A DNA stretch of 64,000 nt from UBA6054 sp963975575 (GTDB lineage Bacteria > Planctomycetota > Phycisphaerae > Phycisphaerales > UBA1924), in the NCBI GenBank assembly GCA_963975575.1, contig CAXBHL010000005.1, forward strand, positions 124,001-188,000, read 5' to 3'. A model generated the notes under the pieces. The model ran no database searches. It was not told where the DNA came from and worked only from the letters and a program-made list of their open reading frames with translations. Shown here one piece after another: positions 16,994 to 25,786 of this stretch. Each line of letters starts with the position of its first letter. Position 1 is the first letter of the stretch. Position numbers and translations under genes: made by a program.

Positions 16994-17665
16994 ATGCCCC
17001 ATCGCCCCCTCGTCGCCATTACCCCGGACCTGATCGATCGCAACGGGCGGGAGACCGCGATCTGCACGACCGCCTACGCCGACCGCGTCTGGGCGGCGGG
17101 GGGGCTGCCCGTGGTCGTCTCGCCCAACGCCGAATCAGTCGCAGACCTGGCCGGCCGCTTCGACGCCTTCGTCTTCACCGGCGGCGACGACCCGAAGACC
17201 GAGCCGTTCGGCCAGCCCACCGACCCCCGGATCACGCCGGTGTTTCCGCGGCGCCAGGCGTTCGAGACGGCCCTGCTGGCCCACCTGCGTGACGAGTGGC
17301 CGGAGAAGCCGCTGCTCGGCGTGTGCCTGGGCATGCAGATGCTGGCCCTGACCCGCGGCGGGCGTCTGAACCAGTTCATGCCCGAGACCCACCCCAACCA
17401 CGCCGAGCACTGGGACCACGACCACCCGATTGTGTCGGCGGACGAGTCGGTGCTGGCGGCCGGTGTGGTGCACAGCCGGCACAAGCAGGCCGTGGACGAC
17501 GCGGGCCCGCTGCGGGTGCTGGCGACCGCGCCGGACGGGACCATCGAGGCGGTGGACGACCCTCGGGTGCCGTTCTGCCTCGGGGTGCAGTGGCACCCGG
17601 AACGGACGGGGGACGGAGAACTGGGGGCGGGGTTGTTCGAGCGGCTGGTGGCGGCGGCTCACTGA
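16994..17665 (+). CDS. Class I glutamine amidotransferase, PuuD-like gamma-glutamyl hydrolase family
   Basis: A 223-residue protein. The nucleophile elbow is GVCLGMQ, and the catalytic His-Glu pair appears in GVQWHPE near the C-terminus; residues 4-13 (RPLVAITPDL) and the FTGGDDPK loop are typical of the peptidase C26 / gamma-glutamyl-gamma-aminobutyrate hydrolase family. Such enzymes hydrolyse gamma-glutamyl amides, for instance in putrescine breakdown. The divergent DUF4340 gene starts 71 bp upstream. Substrate not determinable; note the agmatine-putrescine genes at 30-32 kb are far away. Confidence 0.85.
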   Translation: MPHRPLVAITPDLIDRNGRETAICTTAYADRVWAAGGLPVVVSPNAESVADLAGRFDAFVFTGGDDPKTEPFGQPTDPRITPVFPRRQAFETALLAHLRDEWPEKPLLGVCLGMQMLALTRGGRLNQFMPETHPNHAEHWDHDHPIVSADESVLAAGVVHSRHKQAVDDAGPLRVLATAPDGTIEAVDDPRVPFCLGVQWHPERTGDGELGAGLFERLVAAAH

Positions 17666-17719
17666 AGCGGGAGCAGTCAGCGATTCGAATTTTTGCGCTT
17701 TCCTCTCCGGAGCATCTCT

Positions 17720-18862
17720 GTGAACAAATGGTGTGCAAACGCGTCCCGGCGGTTCTGTCTTGGGTGTTTGTGCGCCGCGTTCGTTGCCGGCTGCGCCCAC
17801 GCGGTCGAAGCCGCCGCACAGCCTGTGGCCATACAGGACCCGCCTGTGGAGCCCCCGCAGATCAGCAACTACGTCCGCGAGGTGTTCCAGGACCGCGAGG
17901 GCAACCTGTGGTTCGGAACCAACGGCGACGGCGTGTGCCGGTTCGACGGCGAATCCCTCGTGTTCTTCACCGTGGACGAGGGCTTCGGCGGGTACGCCGT
18001 CCGGGGGATCGTGCAGGACGCCGCGGGGAAGATGTGGTTCGCGACCGACAACGGCGTCAGCCGCTACGACGCCGGGAAGTTCACGAACTACACCGCGGCC
18101 GACGGCCTCAGCGCCGACAGCATCTGGAGCATGATGCTGGACCGGTCCGGCGTGCTGTGGGTGGGCACCCAGGAGGGCGTGTGCCGGTTCGACGGCGAAC
18201 GGTTCCTGCCGTTCCCGCTGCCCCGGGTGGACGTGGACGAGCCCGAGTCGCGGTTCTCTCCGCTGGTCGCGTTCGCCATGCTCGAGGACGCCAACGGCCA
18301 CCTCTGGTTCGGCACGGACGGGGAGGGGGCCCACCGGTTCGATGGCGCGTCGTTCACCACCTACACGACGGCGGAGGGGCTCGGCGGGAACATGGTGCGG
18401 TCGCTCCGCGCCGACCGGCACGGCCGGGTCTGGATCGGCTCGGACGGCGGCGGCGTGAGCCGGCTGGACGGGGACACCTTTACCACGTTCACCACGGCCG
18501 ACGGGCTGGGCAGCGACCGGGTCTACGAGATCCTTGAGGACCGCGCGGGCCACATGTGGTTCGCCACGCTTGGCGCGGGGGCCACCCGCTATGACGGAAC
18601 GTCCTTCCGCAAGTTCGGGGTCGAGCAGGGGCTGATCGTCAACGAACTGCCCTGCCCGTGCGGCAGCGGCAGCAAGTACAAGAACTGCCACGGCCCCGGC
18701 GGTGGGCACGTGCAGGAGTTCTTTGAAGACAGGGACGGCAACCTGTGGCTTGGCTGCTCGGGCGGCCTGTTCCTGCTGGAAGGCGAGAACCTGGTCAATG
18801 TCACCCGGGAAGGGCCCTGGCCCGCGCGACGATCCGGTCCGGAAGGGGCCGGGGACGAGTGA
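17720..18862 (+). CDS. Two-component-regulator-type propeller lipoprotein with an inserted SEC-C zinc motif
   Basis: A 380-residue protein from the GTG at 17720 (TTG at 17693 is an alternative). The N-terminus is a signal peptide with lipobox-like FVAGC, so it is probably lipid-anchored. The rest is a series of about seven blades of the two-component regulator propeller type, each with D-x-x-GN-LWFG and R-x-DG motifs. Between the last two blades sits PCPCGSGSKYKNCHG (C312, C314, C323, H324), a perfect SEC-C zinc-binding motif, normally at the C-terminus of SecA and other cytosolic proteins. No kinase or GGDEF output domain follows; the protein ends after the last blade. Role unknown; a ligand or protein-binding sensor is plausible. 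Confidence 0.8.
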   Translation: MNKWCANASRRFCLGCLCAAFVAGCAHAVEAAAQPVAIQDPPVEPPQISNYVREVFQDREGNLWFGTNGDGVCRFDGESLVFFTVDEGFGGYAVRGIVQDAAGKMWFATDNGVSRYDAGKFTNYTAADGLSADSIWSMMLDRSGVLWVGTQEGVCRFDGERFLPFPLPRVDVDEPESRFSPLVAFAMLEDANGHLWFGTDGEGAHRFDGASFTTYTTAEGLGGNMVRSLRADRHGRVWIGSDGGGVSRLDGDTFTTFTTADGLGSDRVYEILEDRAGHMWFATLGAGATRYDGTSFRKFGVEQGLIVNELPCPCGSGSKYKNCHGPGGGHVQEFFEDRDGNLWLGCSGGLFLLEGENLVNVTREGPWPARRSGPEGAGDE

Positions 18863-18880
18863 ACGCCCCGCTTCCCCTGC

Positions 18881-18930
18881 CTTCCTCTGTGGCCTCTGCG
18901 TGATCTCAGCGTGCTCTGCGTACCTCTTCG
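18881..18930. repeat. Short CTCTGCGT-type periodic repeat
   Basis: Just after the propeller gene, units of the form CTCTGTGGC, CTCTGCGTGAT, CTCAGCGTG, CTCTGCGTAC and CTCTTCG follow one another at 9-11 nt spacing. On the minus strand, in one frame, it reads as a Glu/Ala-rich string (YAEHAEITQRPQRK), a string recognisable from spurious ORFs in many bacterial genomes, so this is likely a member of a dispersed intergenic repeat family rather than coding DNA. Confidence 0.6.
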
Positions 18931-19005
18931 ACGGCGGCGTCTGACCGCTCCCCATCCCCTCGCTGGCGCTCGGGGCTATTTGATCCCCCTGGCCGCCGCG
19001 TTGGC

Positions 19006-19938
19006 TCAGATCCCCAGGTCGTTGCCCTCGAAGAACTGTCCCGAGTGCGCCACGCCCAGCGTCTTGTAGATCTCGATCGTCGCGTTGGACTTGTTCAGCG
19101 TGTAGAAGTGGATGCCCTTGACGCCGTGGTCCAGGAGATCGCGGCACTGCTCGGTGGCCCAGTGCACGCCCACCCGGCGGATCGACTCGTCCGAGCCGTC
19201 CGTCCGGCGGAGGGAGCGGAGCATCGGGGCCGGGTAGCGCATGCCCAGAGCGAGTTCGGCCATGCGGCGCATGCCCACGACGGACTGTACCGGCATGATT
19301 CCCGCGATGATCGGCACGCGGATGCCCGCCAACTCGCACCGGTCGCGGAAGTCGTAGAAGTCGCGGTTGTCGAAGAACATCTGCGTGACGATGAAGTCCG
19401 CCCCCGCGTCGATCTTGGCCTTGAGGTGGTCCATCTCGGTCATGCGGTTGGGGGTGGAGGGGTGACCCTCGGGGAAGCCGGCCACGCCGATGCCGAAGCC
19501 GCGGGGGTCGGGGTGGCCGAGCTTGGGGCCAATGTCGCGGATGTAGCCGACCAGCTCGGAGGCGTACTTGAACCGCTCGGCGCCCCAGTCGTGGGGCTGG
19601 CCGTTCGGTGGGTCGCCGCGGAGCGCGAGGATGTTGCCCACGCCCTGCGTGGCGTAGGCCCCGATCAGCTCGCGGAGTTCGTCCTCGCCCTGGCGGACGC
19701 AGGTCATGTGCGGCATGGGCGAGAGGCCGGTGCGCTCCTTGACCCGCAGCACGAGGTCGCGGGTCAGCTCCCGAGTGGTGCCGCCGGCGCCGTAGGTGAC
19801 GGACACGAACGTGGGGCGCAGCTGCTCGAGCTTGACCATGTGGTCGTAGAGCACCTCGGCCTGCTCGGCGGAGCGGGGCGGGAAGAACTCGAACGAGAAC
19901 GTGGTCGGTGACTGCCTGAAGATGTCCTGGATGTGCAT
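19006..19938 (-). CDS. metF: Methylenetetrahydrofolate reductase
   Basis: A 310-residue protein, the usual bacterial MetF length. The start ATG at 19938 gives MHIQDIFRQSP followed by the family signature SFEFFPPR; an upstream in-frame extension has no support. Other family blocks are VSVTYGAGG, LALRGDPP, GVAGFPEGH, DAGADFIVTQMFFD and a C-terminal GIHFYTLN. It reduces methylene-THF to methyl-THF using FAD, supplying methyl groups for methionine synthesis. It shares its upstream region with the divergent LuxR-type gene. ahcY and its putative regulator lie 3-6 kb away on the same strand. Confidence 0.96.
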   Translation of the reverse strand: MHIQDIFRQSPTTFSFEFFPPRSAEQAEVLYDHMVKLEQLRPTFVSVTYGAGGTTRELTRDLVLRVKERTGLSPMPHMTCVRQGEDELRELIGAYATQGVGNILALRGDPPNGQPHDWGAERFKYASELVGYIRDIGPKLGHPDPRGFGIGVAGFPEGHPSTPNRMTEMDHLKAKIDAGADFIVTQMFFDNRDFYDFRDRCELAGIRVPIIAGIMPVQSVVGMRRMAELALGMRYPAPMLRSLRRTDGSDESIRRVGVHWATEQCRDLLDHGVKGIHFYTLNKSNATIEIYKTLGVAHSGQFFEGNDLGI

Positions 19939-20048
19939 CAGCAGGCCCTCTGGTGGGGTGGGCGGTACTTTATCGGGTCGGGTAAGGGTAAGCCCGCTTC
20001 GGCCGGCGGGTGCGCCGTGGTACACTGGCGCTCAGCGAGAGGCCCGCC

Positions 20049-20852
20049 ATGCTCGATTCGATGACCGCCACCGACACGCACGCCTGCCACGAACTGGTGG
20101 GCGATTGCCGCGGCCGCGGGGCGGACCTGGACGGTTGGCGGGTGCGTCTGCTGCAGGGCCTGCGAGAGCTGGTGCACGCGCAGGTCATCATTTTCGCCGA
20201 GCTGGTCAACCTGGGCAGCGGGGCGGACGGGCCGATGCGGTCGCTGGCCACCCACCGCATCGGATGGCCCGACGACGGATCGGAACGGCGCTGGCGCGAG
20301 TACACGGCCTCGGTGCCCGTCGAACGCACCCCGGAGTTCGCGTACTTCAACCGTTTCAGCGGCGCCAGCCTCACGCTCTCCCGAGACGAGATCTGGGGAC
20401 GCGAGAGCTGGTACCGCTCGAAGACGTTCAACGAGATCCACCGCGCCTGCGGCATCGATGACTACGTGATGTCCGTGCGGGCCACCGCCATCCCGGGGCG
20501 GTCGCTGTCGATCTGGGTCCACCGGGAGGTGGGCGCCCCCGGGCTGACCGATCGGGACCGGGCGATGATCGGGCTGGTGCACGACTCGGTCTGCCGGGAG
20601 GTGGGCGGGTTCCTGGCCCCGGCCGACGCCCCCCGTCTGGCGGACCTGACCGACCGGCGGCGCGAGGTGCTCGCCCATCTGCTGCGCGGCGATTCGGAGA
20701 AACAGATCGCGTTCGCCCTCGAACTCGGGCGGGCCACCGTGCACGAGCACGTGCTGGCGTTGTACCGGCATTTCGGGGTTTCCAGCCGCGGGGAGCTGCT
20801 GGCCGGCTTCATCGGGCGGGCCCGCCCGGACCTCTCCCCCGTCGGGAACTGA
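20049..20852 (+). CDS. LuxR-type helix-turn-helix transcriptional regulator
   Basis: A 267-residue protein; the ATG at 20049 follows GAGAGG at proper spacing. The N-terminal 195 residues are an unrecognised sensory region containing FSGASLTLSRDEIWGRESWY. The C-terminal 60 residues are a GerE/LuxR helix-turn-helix: LTDRRREVLAHLLRGDSEKQIA, then LGRATVHEHVLALYRHFGVSSR, closely following the LuxR consensus. No response-regulator receiver domain is present. It lies divergent from metF and 144 bp upstream of the dockerin protein gene on the same strand. Targets unknown. Confidence 0.85.
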   Translation: MLDSMTATDTHACHELVGDCRGRGADLDGWRVRLLQGLRELVHAQVIIFAELVNLGSGADGPMRSLATHRIGWPDDGSERRWREYTASVPVERTPEFAYFNRFSGASLTLSRDEIWGRESWYRSKTFNEIHRACGIDDYVMSVRATAIPGRSLSIWVHREVGAPGLTDRDRAMIGLVHDSVCREVGGFLAPADAPRLADLTDRRREVLAHLLRGDSEKQIAFALELGRATVHEHVLALYRHFGVSSRGELLAGFIGRARPDLSPVGN

Positions 20853-20996
20853 GTTCGGTCGCGGGCTCATCCGGCGGATGGCCCGGTCCACCCCACCAAA
20901 GAGTGGGGCCGTGTTCGGCTGATTCGGGGCGAAACTGGGAGTGACGGCGGGGACGACCCACCGCCACGCACGGACCCACGCGAAAGGAGCAGATTC

Positions 20997-21974
20997 ATGA
21001 ATCGCACGCAGATCATCCTGGCCCTGAGCGCCGCCCCCGTTTGGGGGCTGGCCGTCGGAGCCTCGGCCGACGAACTCATCGTCACCGGGGATTCGGGGAT
21101 CCTCCAGACCATCGACCTGGACACGGGGGAAGTCGGCCATCTGGGGGTGTGCACCGGTTCGGTGCGTTCGATGGCCGTGGCGGACGGCACGCTGTACCTG
21201 GGCGTTCATTTCGGTGGCGTCCACCGGTTCGATCTGGCGACAAACCAGGTCGAGAGCAGCTTCAGCGTGCCCGCGGACAACAGCGCGATGGCCTGGGACG
21301 GTCAGCGGCTGCTGATCGGCGACAGCGACCGTCGGGTGCTCTTCGTCGATCCGGCCACGGGACAGGTCGAGCAGACAATCTCGAACCTGGGCACCGACGT
21401 CACGGCGATCGGCGTGGACTCGGGCGGCATGTTCGTCGGGGGCCAGTCCAGCCTCGCCCTGCGAGCGCACATCGGCCAGCCGAACTTCGGCTTCTTTGCC
21501 GCTTGCGGCTCGTTCATCAACGCGATGGCGTTCGGGCCCGACACCATGTACCTGGGCGGTTCCGCATTCGGGGGGAGCGTGGGCACCATCTACAAGTTCG
21601 ACAAGTTTGTCGGCGGGGTGAACTACGCCGGCACGTTCCCGACGCCGAACAACGCTTCCGCGCTGCTGGCGTACGGCGGGCTGATCTACGTGGGCGGCTC
21701 CGACGGCATGATCCACGAGATGGACCCCGCCACCGGCCAGATCGTCCGTTCCTTCGACATGTTCCTGCCCGTGACGGGCATCGCGCCCACGCAGGGGCTG
21801 GTCTCCTGCCCGGCCGATTACGACGTCTCGGGCGATCTGAACTTCTTCGATATCGCGCAGTTCATCGACCTGTTCGTCCAGCAGTTGCCCGCCGCGGACA
21901 CCGACGGCGACGGGGTGCACGACTTCTTCGACGTGCAGCGGTACATCGACCTGTTCAACACCGGTTGCCCCTGA
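20997..21974 (+). CDS. Secreted beta-propeller-like protein with C-terminal planctomycete dockerin-like tail
   Basis: A 325-residue protein. AAAGGAG precedes the ATG and a signal peptide runs to about residue 24 (SASA-type cleavage near GASA-DE). The middle (25-270) has repeated strand-turn units such as TIDLDTGEVGHLG and VDPATGQVEQTI, a quinoprotein/WD-like propeller. The end has two Asp/Asn-rich loops, CPADYDVSGDLNFFDIAQF and DTDGDGVHDFFDVQRY, and a final Cys-Pro; this is the GC-type dockerin arrangement common in planctomycetes, with two calcium-binding loops and flanking cysteines. The protein is exported and perhaps attached through the dockerin-like unit. Ligand unknown. Confidence 0.85.
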   Translation: MNRTQIILALSAAPVWGLAVGASADELIVTGDSGILQTIDLDTGEVGHLGVCTGSVRSMAVADGTLYLGVHFGGVHRFDLATNQVESSFSVPADNSAMAWDGQRLLIGDSDRRVLFVDPATGQVEQTISNLGTDVTAIGVDSGGMFVGGQSSLALRAHIGQPNFGFFAACGSFINAMAFGPDTMYLGGSAFGGSVGTIYKFDKFVGGVNYAGTFPTPNNASALLAYGGLIYVGGSDGMIHEMDPATGQIVRSFDMFLPVTGIAPTQGLVSCPADYDVSGDLNFFDIAQFIDLFVQQLPAADTDGDGVHDFFDVQRYIDLFNTGCP

Positions 21975-21976
21975 TC

Positions 21977-23191
21977 TCACGGCGGCCCCCCGCCCGCTGC
22001 CCCGTCGGCCGTGCACGCACCGGCCGGCGGGGCGTTGCCGTCGGCGGGCTCTGTGATGATCGCCTGGGGCTTCTCGCCGATCTTGAGAACGAAGAGCACC
22101 AGATCGCGTCCGCCCTTGCCCCGCAGATCGCGAGAGAGCCGGTCCGGATCGACGACCGCGGCCCGGGTCTTGACCGTGACGATGCCCGCGTTCAATTCAC
22201 GCAGACGCGCGCGGACCTTTTTGAGATTCCACGGTGCGTCCTCCACGACGCGGTACGGGCGAAGCCAACCGGACGTGCCCGCCGAGCCGCCGGTGAGCAG
22301 GCCCGTGCCCGGGTGCACCAGTTCCAGGCCGGTCTCGGCGATCAGGAGGTGGACCAGATCGGCCCGCTCGACCGCGGGGTCGAACGTGTGGATCCACGGC
22401 CCGATCTCGGTGGCGTCGTACGGTCGGTCGGGGTCGCCGGCCAGCGTCCGGACGGTGCCGTCGCGGTCGATCATGGTGGCACGACGCGTCTGGAGGTCTG
22501 TCAGCCCGGTCCAGTGCACGCCCTGGGTCAGGCGCCCCGCCTCGGAGATGATCTCGAGTTCCCCGTCGGGCAGCCCGGCGGCGTCGGTGCCCGGGTTGAG
22601 CTTGACCGCCGTCACGCGGGCACGATCGATCAGAGCCCGGACGTCGTCGAGGGGCGGTTCGAACGCGTCCGCGTCCCGCGTCCGGCGGCCGGCGGAGCGC
22701 CGAGACGGGTCGATGTGCAGCCCCGTGATGTCGCCCTCGAAGGCACGGATGTCGGCGCACACCGCCTCGCATCCGGCGTTGTAGCCGGCCATCCAGGCCC
22801 GGCGTTCGTCCGCGTCGACCGCTGTGACGGACAGCCCGGCCCCGACCAGGCTCATTGTGTCCCCGCCGATCCCGCAGCAGGCGTCGAGAACCTTCGCGCT
22901 GTCACCGAGCGTCGCCCGGAAGCGGGCGGCCTTGTACGCTGCCGCACGGGCGGACGAGGCCATCTCCGCACCCTCGCGATCGCAGGCCATGCCCCCGGCG
23001 CGCTCGCCGAACTTGGTCGACGCGGCCGACCGCCCGGCGAGCAGTTCGGTCACCACGGCGACGCGTTCGGCCGGCCAGCGGTCCCGCAGGCGCGCCAGCG
23101 TGCCGACGGGAGCGTGGGGCGTGATCAGGGCGCGCAGGTCGGCCGCCTCGTCCGAGACCGCCCATCGCCAATCATCGAGTGATCCGATCAT
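21977..23191 (-). CDS. Class I SAM-dependent methyltransferase with THUMP-like domain
   Basis: A 404-residue protein, starting at the ATG giving MIGSLDDWRW. The SAM motif is VLDACCGIGGDT (about 121-132), with VDADERR as the acidic second strand. A conserved LHIDPSRR motif (about 172-179) follows; such a DPSR motif occurs in nucleic-acid base methyltransferases. The C-terminal 90 residues (GWLRPYRVVEDAP... and VTVKTRA) match the THUMP-like domain. A nucleic acid is the probable substrate; which one is not known. Its stop is only 2 bp from the convergent dockerin gene stop, and the ahcY stop lies 75 bp upstream. Confidence 0.82.
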   Translation of the reverse strand: MIGSLDDWRWAVSDEAADLRALITPHAPVGTLARLRDRWPAERVAVVTELLAGRSAASTKFGERAGGMACDREGAEMASSARAAAYKAARFRATLGDSAKVLDACCGIGGDTMSLVGAGLSVTAVDADERRAWMAGYNAGCEAVCADIRAFEGDITGLHIDPSRRSAGRRTRDADAFEPPLDDVRALIDRARVTAVKLNPGTDAAGLPDGELEIISEAGRLTQGVHWTGLTDLQTRRATMIDRDGTVRTLAGDPDRPYDATEIGPWIHTFDPAVERADLVHLLIAETGLELVHPGTGLLTGGSAGTSGWLRPYRVVEDAPWNLKKVRARLRELNAGIVTVKTRAAVVDPDRLSRDLRGKGGRDLVLFVLKIGEKPQAIITEPADGNAPPAGACTADGAAGGGPP

Positions 23192-23197
23192 GCAACG

Positions 23198-23225
23198 CCG
23201 CGGGGCGCCTCTCGGCACCCCGCGG
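23198..23225 (-). terminator. Stem-loop after ahcY
   Basis: CCGCGGGG (23198-23205) pairs perfectly with CCCCGCGG (23218-23225) around a 12-base loop, between the ahcY stop and the methyltransferase start. There is no U-tract, so termination is possible but unproven. Confidence 0.4.
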
Positions 23226-23265
23226 CCGTGTCTGCGTCAAAAGCGGCCGCAACCGGCCCGCGGGA

Positions 23266-24756
23266 TCAATAGCGGTACTGATCCGGCTTGTAGGGTCCGT
23301 CTACGGGGATCCCGAGGTACTCGGACTGCTCCTTGGTCAGCTTGGTGAGCTTCACGCCCAGCTTGGCCAGGTGCAGTCGGGCGACCTCCTCGTCGAGGTG
23401 CTTGGGCAGCACGTAGACCTTGTTCTCGTACGCGTCGAGGTTGGCGTGCAGCTCGAGCTGCGCGATCACCTGGTTCGTGAACGAGGCGGACATCACGAAC
23501 GAGGGGTGCCCGGTGGCGCAGCCCAGATTGAGCAGGCGGCCCTCGGCGAGGATCAGGATCGACTTGTCGTCCTGATCCTTGAACACGAACTCGTCGTACT
23601 GGGGCTTGATGTTGATCCGCTCGACGTTCGGGTCGTCCAGCAGCTTCTCCATCTGGACCTCGTTGTCGAAGTGGCCGATGTTGCCGATGATCGCTTTGTC
23701 CTTCATCCGCCGCATGAGATCGAGCGTGATGATGTCTTTGTTGCCGGTCGTGGTGATGAAGATGTCGGCGGTCTCGACGACGTCCTCGATCGTGGTGACC
23801 TGATAGCCCTCCATCGCGGCCTGCAGGGCGCAGATCGGATCGATCTCGGTCACGATGATGCGGCAGCCCTGGCCCTTGAGCGACTGCACGCAGCCCTTGC
23901 CCACGTCGCCGTAACCGCACACCACGGCGACCTTGCCGCTGAGCATGACATCGGTGGCGCGGTTGAGCCCGTCGATCAGCGAGTGGCGGCAGCCGTAGAC
24001 ATTGTCGAACTTGCTCTTGGTCACCGCGTCGTTGACGTTGATGGCGGGGAAGGGAAGGGTGCCCTTCTTTTCCATCTCGTACAGACGGTGCACGCCCGTC
24101 GTGGTTTCTTCGGAGATGCCGCGGACGGCGGGCGTGACCCGCTGAAACCAGCCCGGGTTCTCCGCGATGGTGTTGCGGATGGTGTCGAGCACGTACTTGT
24201 ACTCCTCCGCGTCCTTGCCCTTGACATAGGCGGGGACCGAGCCGGCGTTCTCGAACTCGAGGCCCTTGATCAGAAACATGGAAGCGTCGCCGCCGTCGTC
24301 GACGATCTGGTCGGGGCCGGAACCGTCCGGCCAGGTGAGCATCTGCTTGGTGCACCACCAGTACTCGGCCAGCGTCTCGCCCTTCCAGGCGAACACGGGC
24401 ACGCCGTCGGGCTTGCCCGGCGTACCGTTACGACCGACCACGATCGCGGCGGCCGCGTTGTCCTGGGTCGAGAAGATGTTGCACGACGCCCAGCGGACAT
24501 CGGCCCCCAGCTCGGTCAGGGTCTCGATCAGGACCGCGGTCTGCACGGTCATGTGCAGCGAGCCGGCGATCTTCAGGCCCTTGAAGGGCTTCTTGCTGCC
24601 GTATCGCTCGCGGAGCGCCATCAGGCCGGGCATCTCCTTCTCGGCCAGGCGCAGCTCTTTGCGCCCGGATTCGGCCAGGCTCAGGTCGCGGACGCGGAAC
24701 TCGATCCCGTTCAGGGTGTCCACTTCCATCGTCGGGTTCGTTGCGGTCATCGTCAT
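23266..24756 (-). CDS. ahcY: Adenosylhomocysteinase
   Basis: A 496-residue protein; long-form bacterial SAH hydrolase. Visible family blocks: GSLHMTVQTAVLIETL, the GATFWCSTQ-equivalent RWASCNIFSTQDNAAAAI, LDDGGD-equivalent IVDDGGDAS, the NAD-binding CGYGDVGKG and the C-terminal KPDQYRY, ending in the conserved Tyr that contacts NAD of the neighbouring subunit. It splits S-adenosylhomocysteine to adenosine and homocysteine, clearing the inhibitor of SAM-dependent methylation. It lies 46 bp downstream of the ArsR-methyltransferase fusion on the same strand, probably one operon. Confidence 0.97.
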   Translation of the reverse strand: MTMTATNPTMEVDTLNGIEFRVRDLSLAESGRKELRLAEKEMPGLMALRERYGSKKPFKGLKIAGSLHMTVQTAVLIETLTELGADVRWASCNIFSTQDNAAAAIVVGRNGTPGKPDGVPVFAWKGETLAEYWWCTKQMLTWPDGSGPDQIVDDGGDASMFLIKGLEFENAGSVPAYVKGKDAEEYKYVLDTIRNTIAENPGWFQRVTPAVRGISEETTTGVHRLYEMEKKGTLPFPAINVNDAVTKSKFDNVYGCRHSLIDGLNRATDVMLSGKVAVVCGYGDVGKGCVQSLKGQGCRIIVTEIDPICALQAAMEGYQVTTIEDVVETADIFITTTGNKDIITLDLMRRMKDKAIIGNIGHFDNEVQMEKLLDDPNVERINIKPQYDEFVFKDQDDKSILILAEGRLLNLGCATGHPSFVMSASFTNQVIAQLELHANLDAYENKVYVLPKHLDEEVARLHLAKLGVKLTKLTKEQSEYLGIPVDGPYKPDQYRY

Positions 24757-24802
24757 CGATACTCCCTTCGCTCGCGCCGTGCGCGGCAGTGTCTAACTCG
24801 GA

Positions 24803-25777
24803 TCAGGATCTGCGGATGCGCCCGGTCGCGACGAACAACGCCGGGCCGGTCGCGTGGATGTCGGGCGGCAGCGTGCGGACGCGCACGCCGACGAACCCGG
24901 CGGTTTCGAACATGTTCTTCACGGCGTCCGTCGGGAAGCCGGCGTGCTTGTGGCCCATCTCGTGGCGGTAGTCCGCGCGGTCGTGCGGCGTGATGTCCAC
25001 GACCAGCCCCACGCCCCCGCCGCGCTCGGTCCGGAGCATGGCCGCCATCCGCTCGAGCACACGGCCGGGCTGATCCACGTGGTGCAACACGAGCATGCAC
25101 ACCGCGGCGTCGACCGAGCCGGGCTCGACCGCGGCTTCGGTCAGGTCGGACCGCACGAAGCGCACGTTGTCGCGGTCGGCCAGGCGCCGCTTGGCCGCGT
25201 CGAGCATCTCCGGCGAGGCGTCCATGGCCACCACCTCACGGACCCATGGGGCCAGCAGCTCCGCCGCGTTGCCGGTGCCGCAGCCCAGGTCGGCCACGGT
25301 CCAATCGGGATCGAGCAGGCCGAGCAGCGCCTGGTCCGTGAAGCGGGGTCCGAATAGATCGCTGCGCAGGTCGTCCCATCGTCCGGCGTGGCGGCCGAAG
25401 AACTCCGTCGGGTCGGCCATCCGCTGCGCCAGGACCGCGGAAAGCCGCGCGTCGTCCTGAACCGCGTCGCGGTCCGAACCCGCGTGGTCGCGCACCGCGA
25501 TCCAAATGGCCCGGGCGTCCGCGGGCAGGTCGTCGAGCACCACGCGGTAGTAGGTCGCCGGGCCGGAGGACCGCTTGAGCAGCCAGCCGCCCTCGGAGAG
25601 CACCTTGAGGTGACGCGAGGCCGAACTCTGCGGGATCTGCAGGACCTTGGCCAGTTCGCCCACGGCCAGTTCTTCCCGTTCCAGCACCCGCAGGGCGCGG
25701 ACGCGGACGGCGTCGCCGAGCTGCGAGAGCCGGTCGACGATATCGCGGGTCGAGATGGGGGAGGTTCGGCTGGTCAT
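24803..25777 (-). CDS. ArsR-type regulator fused to a SAM methyltransferase domain
   Basis: About 324 residues from the ATG at 25777 (alternative ATG 25789). Residues about 5-90 are an ArsR-family winged helix: LGDAVRVRALRVLEREELAVGELAKVL, then QIPQSSASRHLKVLSEGGWL. Residues 145-250 are a class I methyltransferase domain with DLGCGTGNAAELL, VVAMDASPEML and VCMLVLHHV motifs. ArsR-methyltransferase fusions are common beside ahcY. The ArsR-family regulator SahR controls the SAM cycle in some Proteobacteria by sensing SAH; this protein could be a comparable SAM/SAH sensor, which is an inference. An inverted repeat covers its start region. Confidence 0.85.
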   Translation of the reverse strand: MTSRTSPISTRDIVDRLSQLGDAVRVRALRVLEREELAVGELAKVLQIPQSSASRHLKVLSEGGWLLKRSSGPATYYRVVLDDLPADARAIWIAVRDHAGSDRDAVQDDARLSAVLAQRMADPTEFFGRHAGRWDDLRSDLFGPRFTDQALLGLLDPDWTVADLGCGTGNAAELLAPWVREVVAMDASPEMLDAAKRRLADRDNVRFVRSDLTEAAVEPGSVDAAVCMLVLHHVDQPGRVLERMAAMLRTERGGGVGLVVDITPHDRADYRHEMGHKHAGFPTDAVKNMFETAGFVGVRVRTLPPDIHATGPALFVATGRIRRS

Positions 25778-25786
25778 CGGGCCCTT

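Noticed and set aside
15408..17033. Plus-strand open frame over the DUF4340 gene
   Set aside because: Shadow of the minus-strand gene: Arg/Gly/His-rich composition and no domain.
17693..17719. TTG start for the propeller lipoprotein
   Set aside because: GTG at 17720 places the signal peptide and lipobox at normal distances and has CGGAG upstream.
18881..18930. CRISPR-like repeats
   Set aside because: Units are 9-11 nt with no unique spacers; the pattern is a small intergenic repeat.
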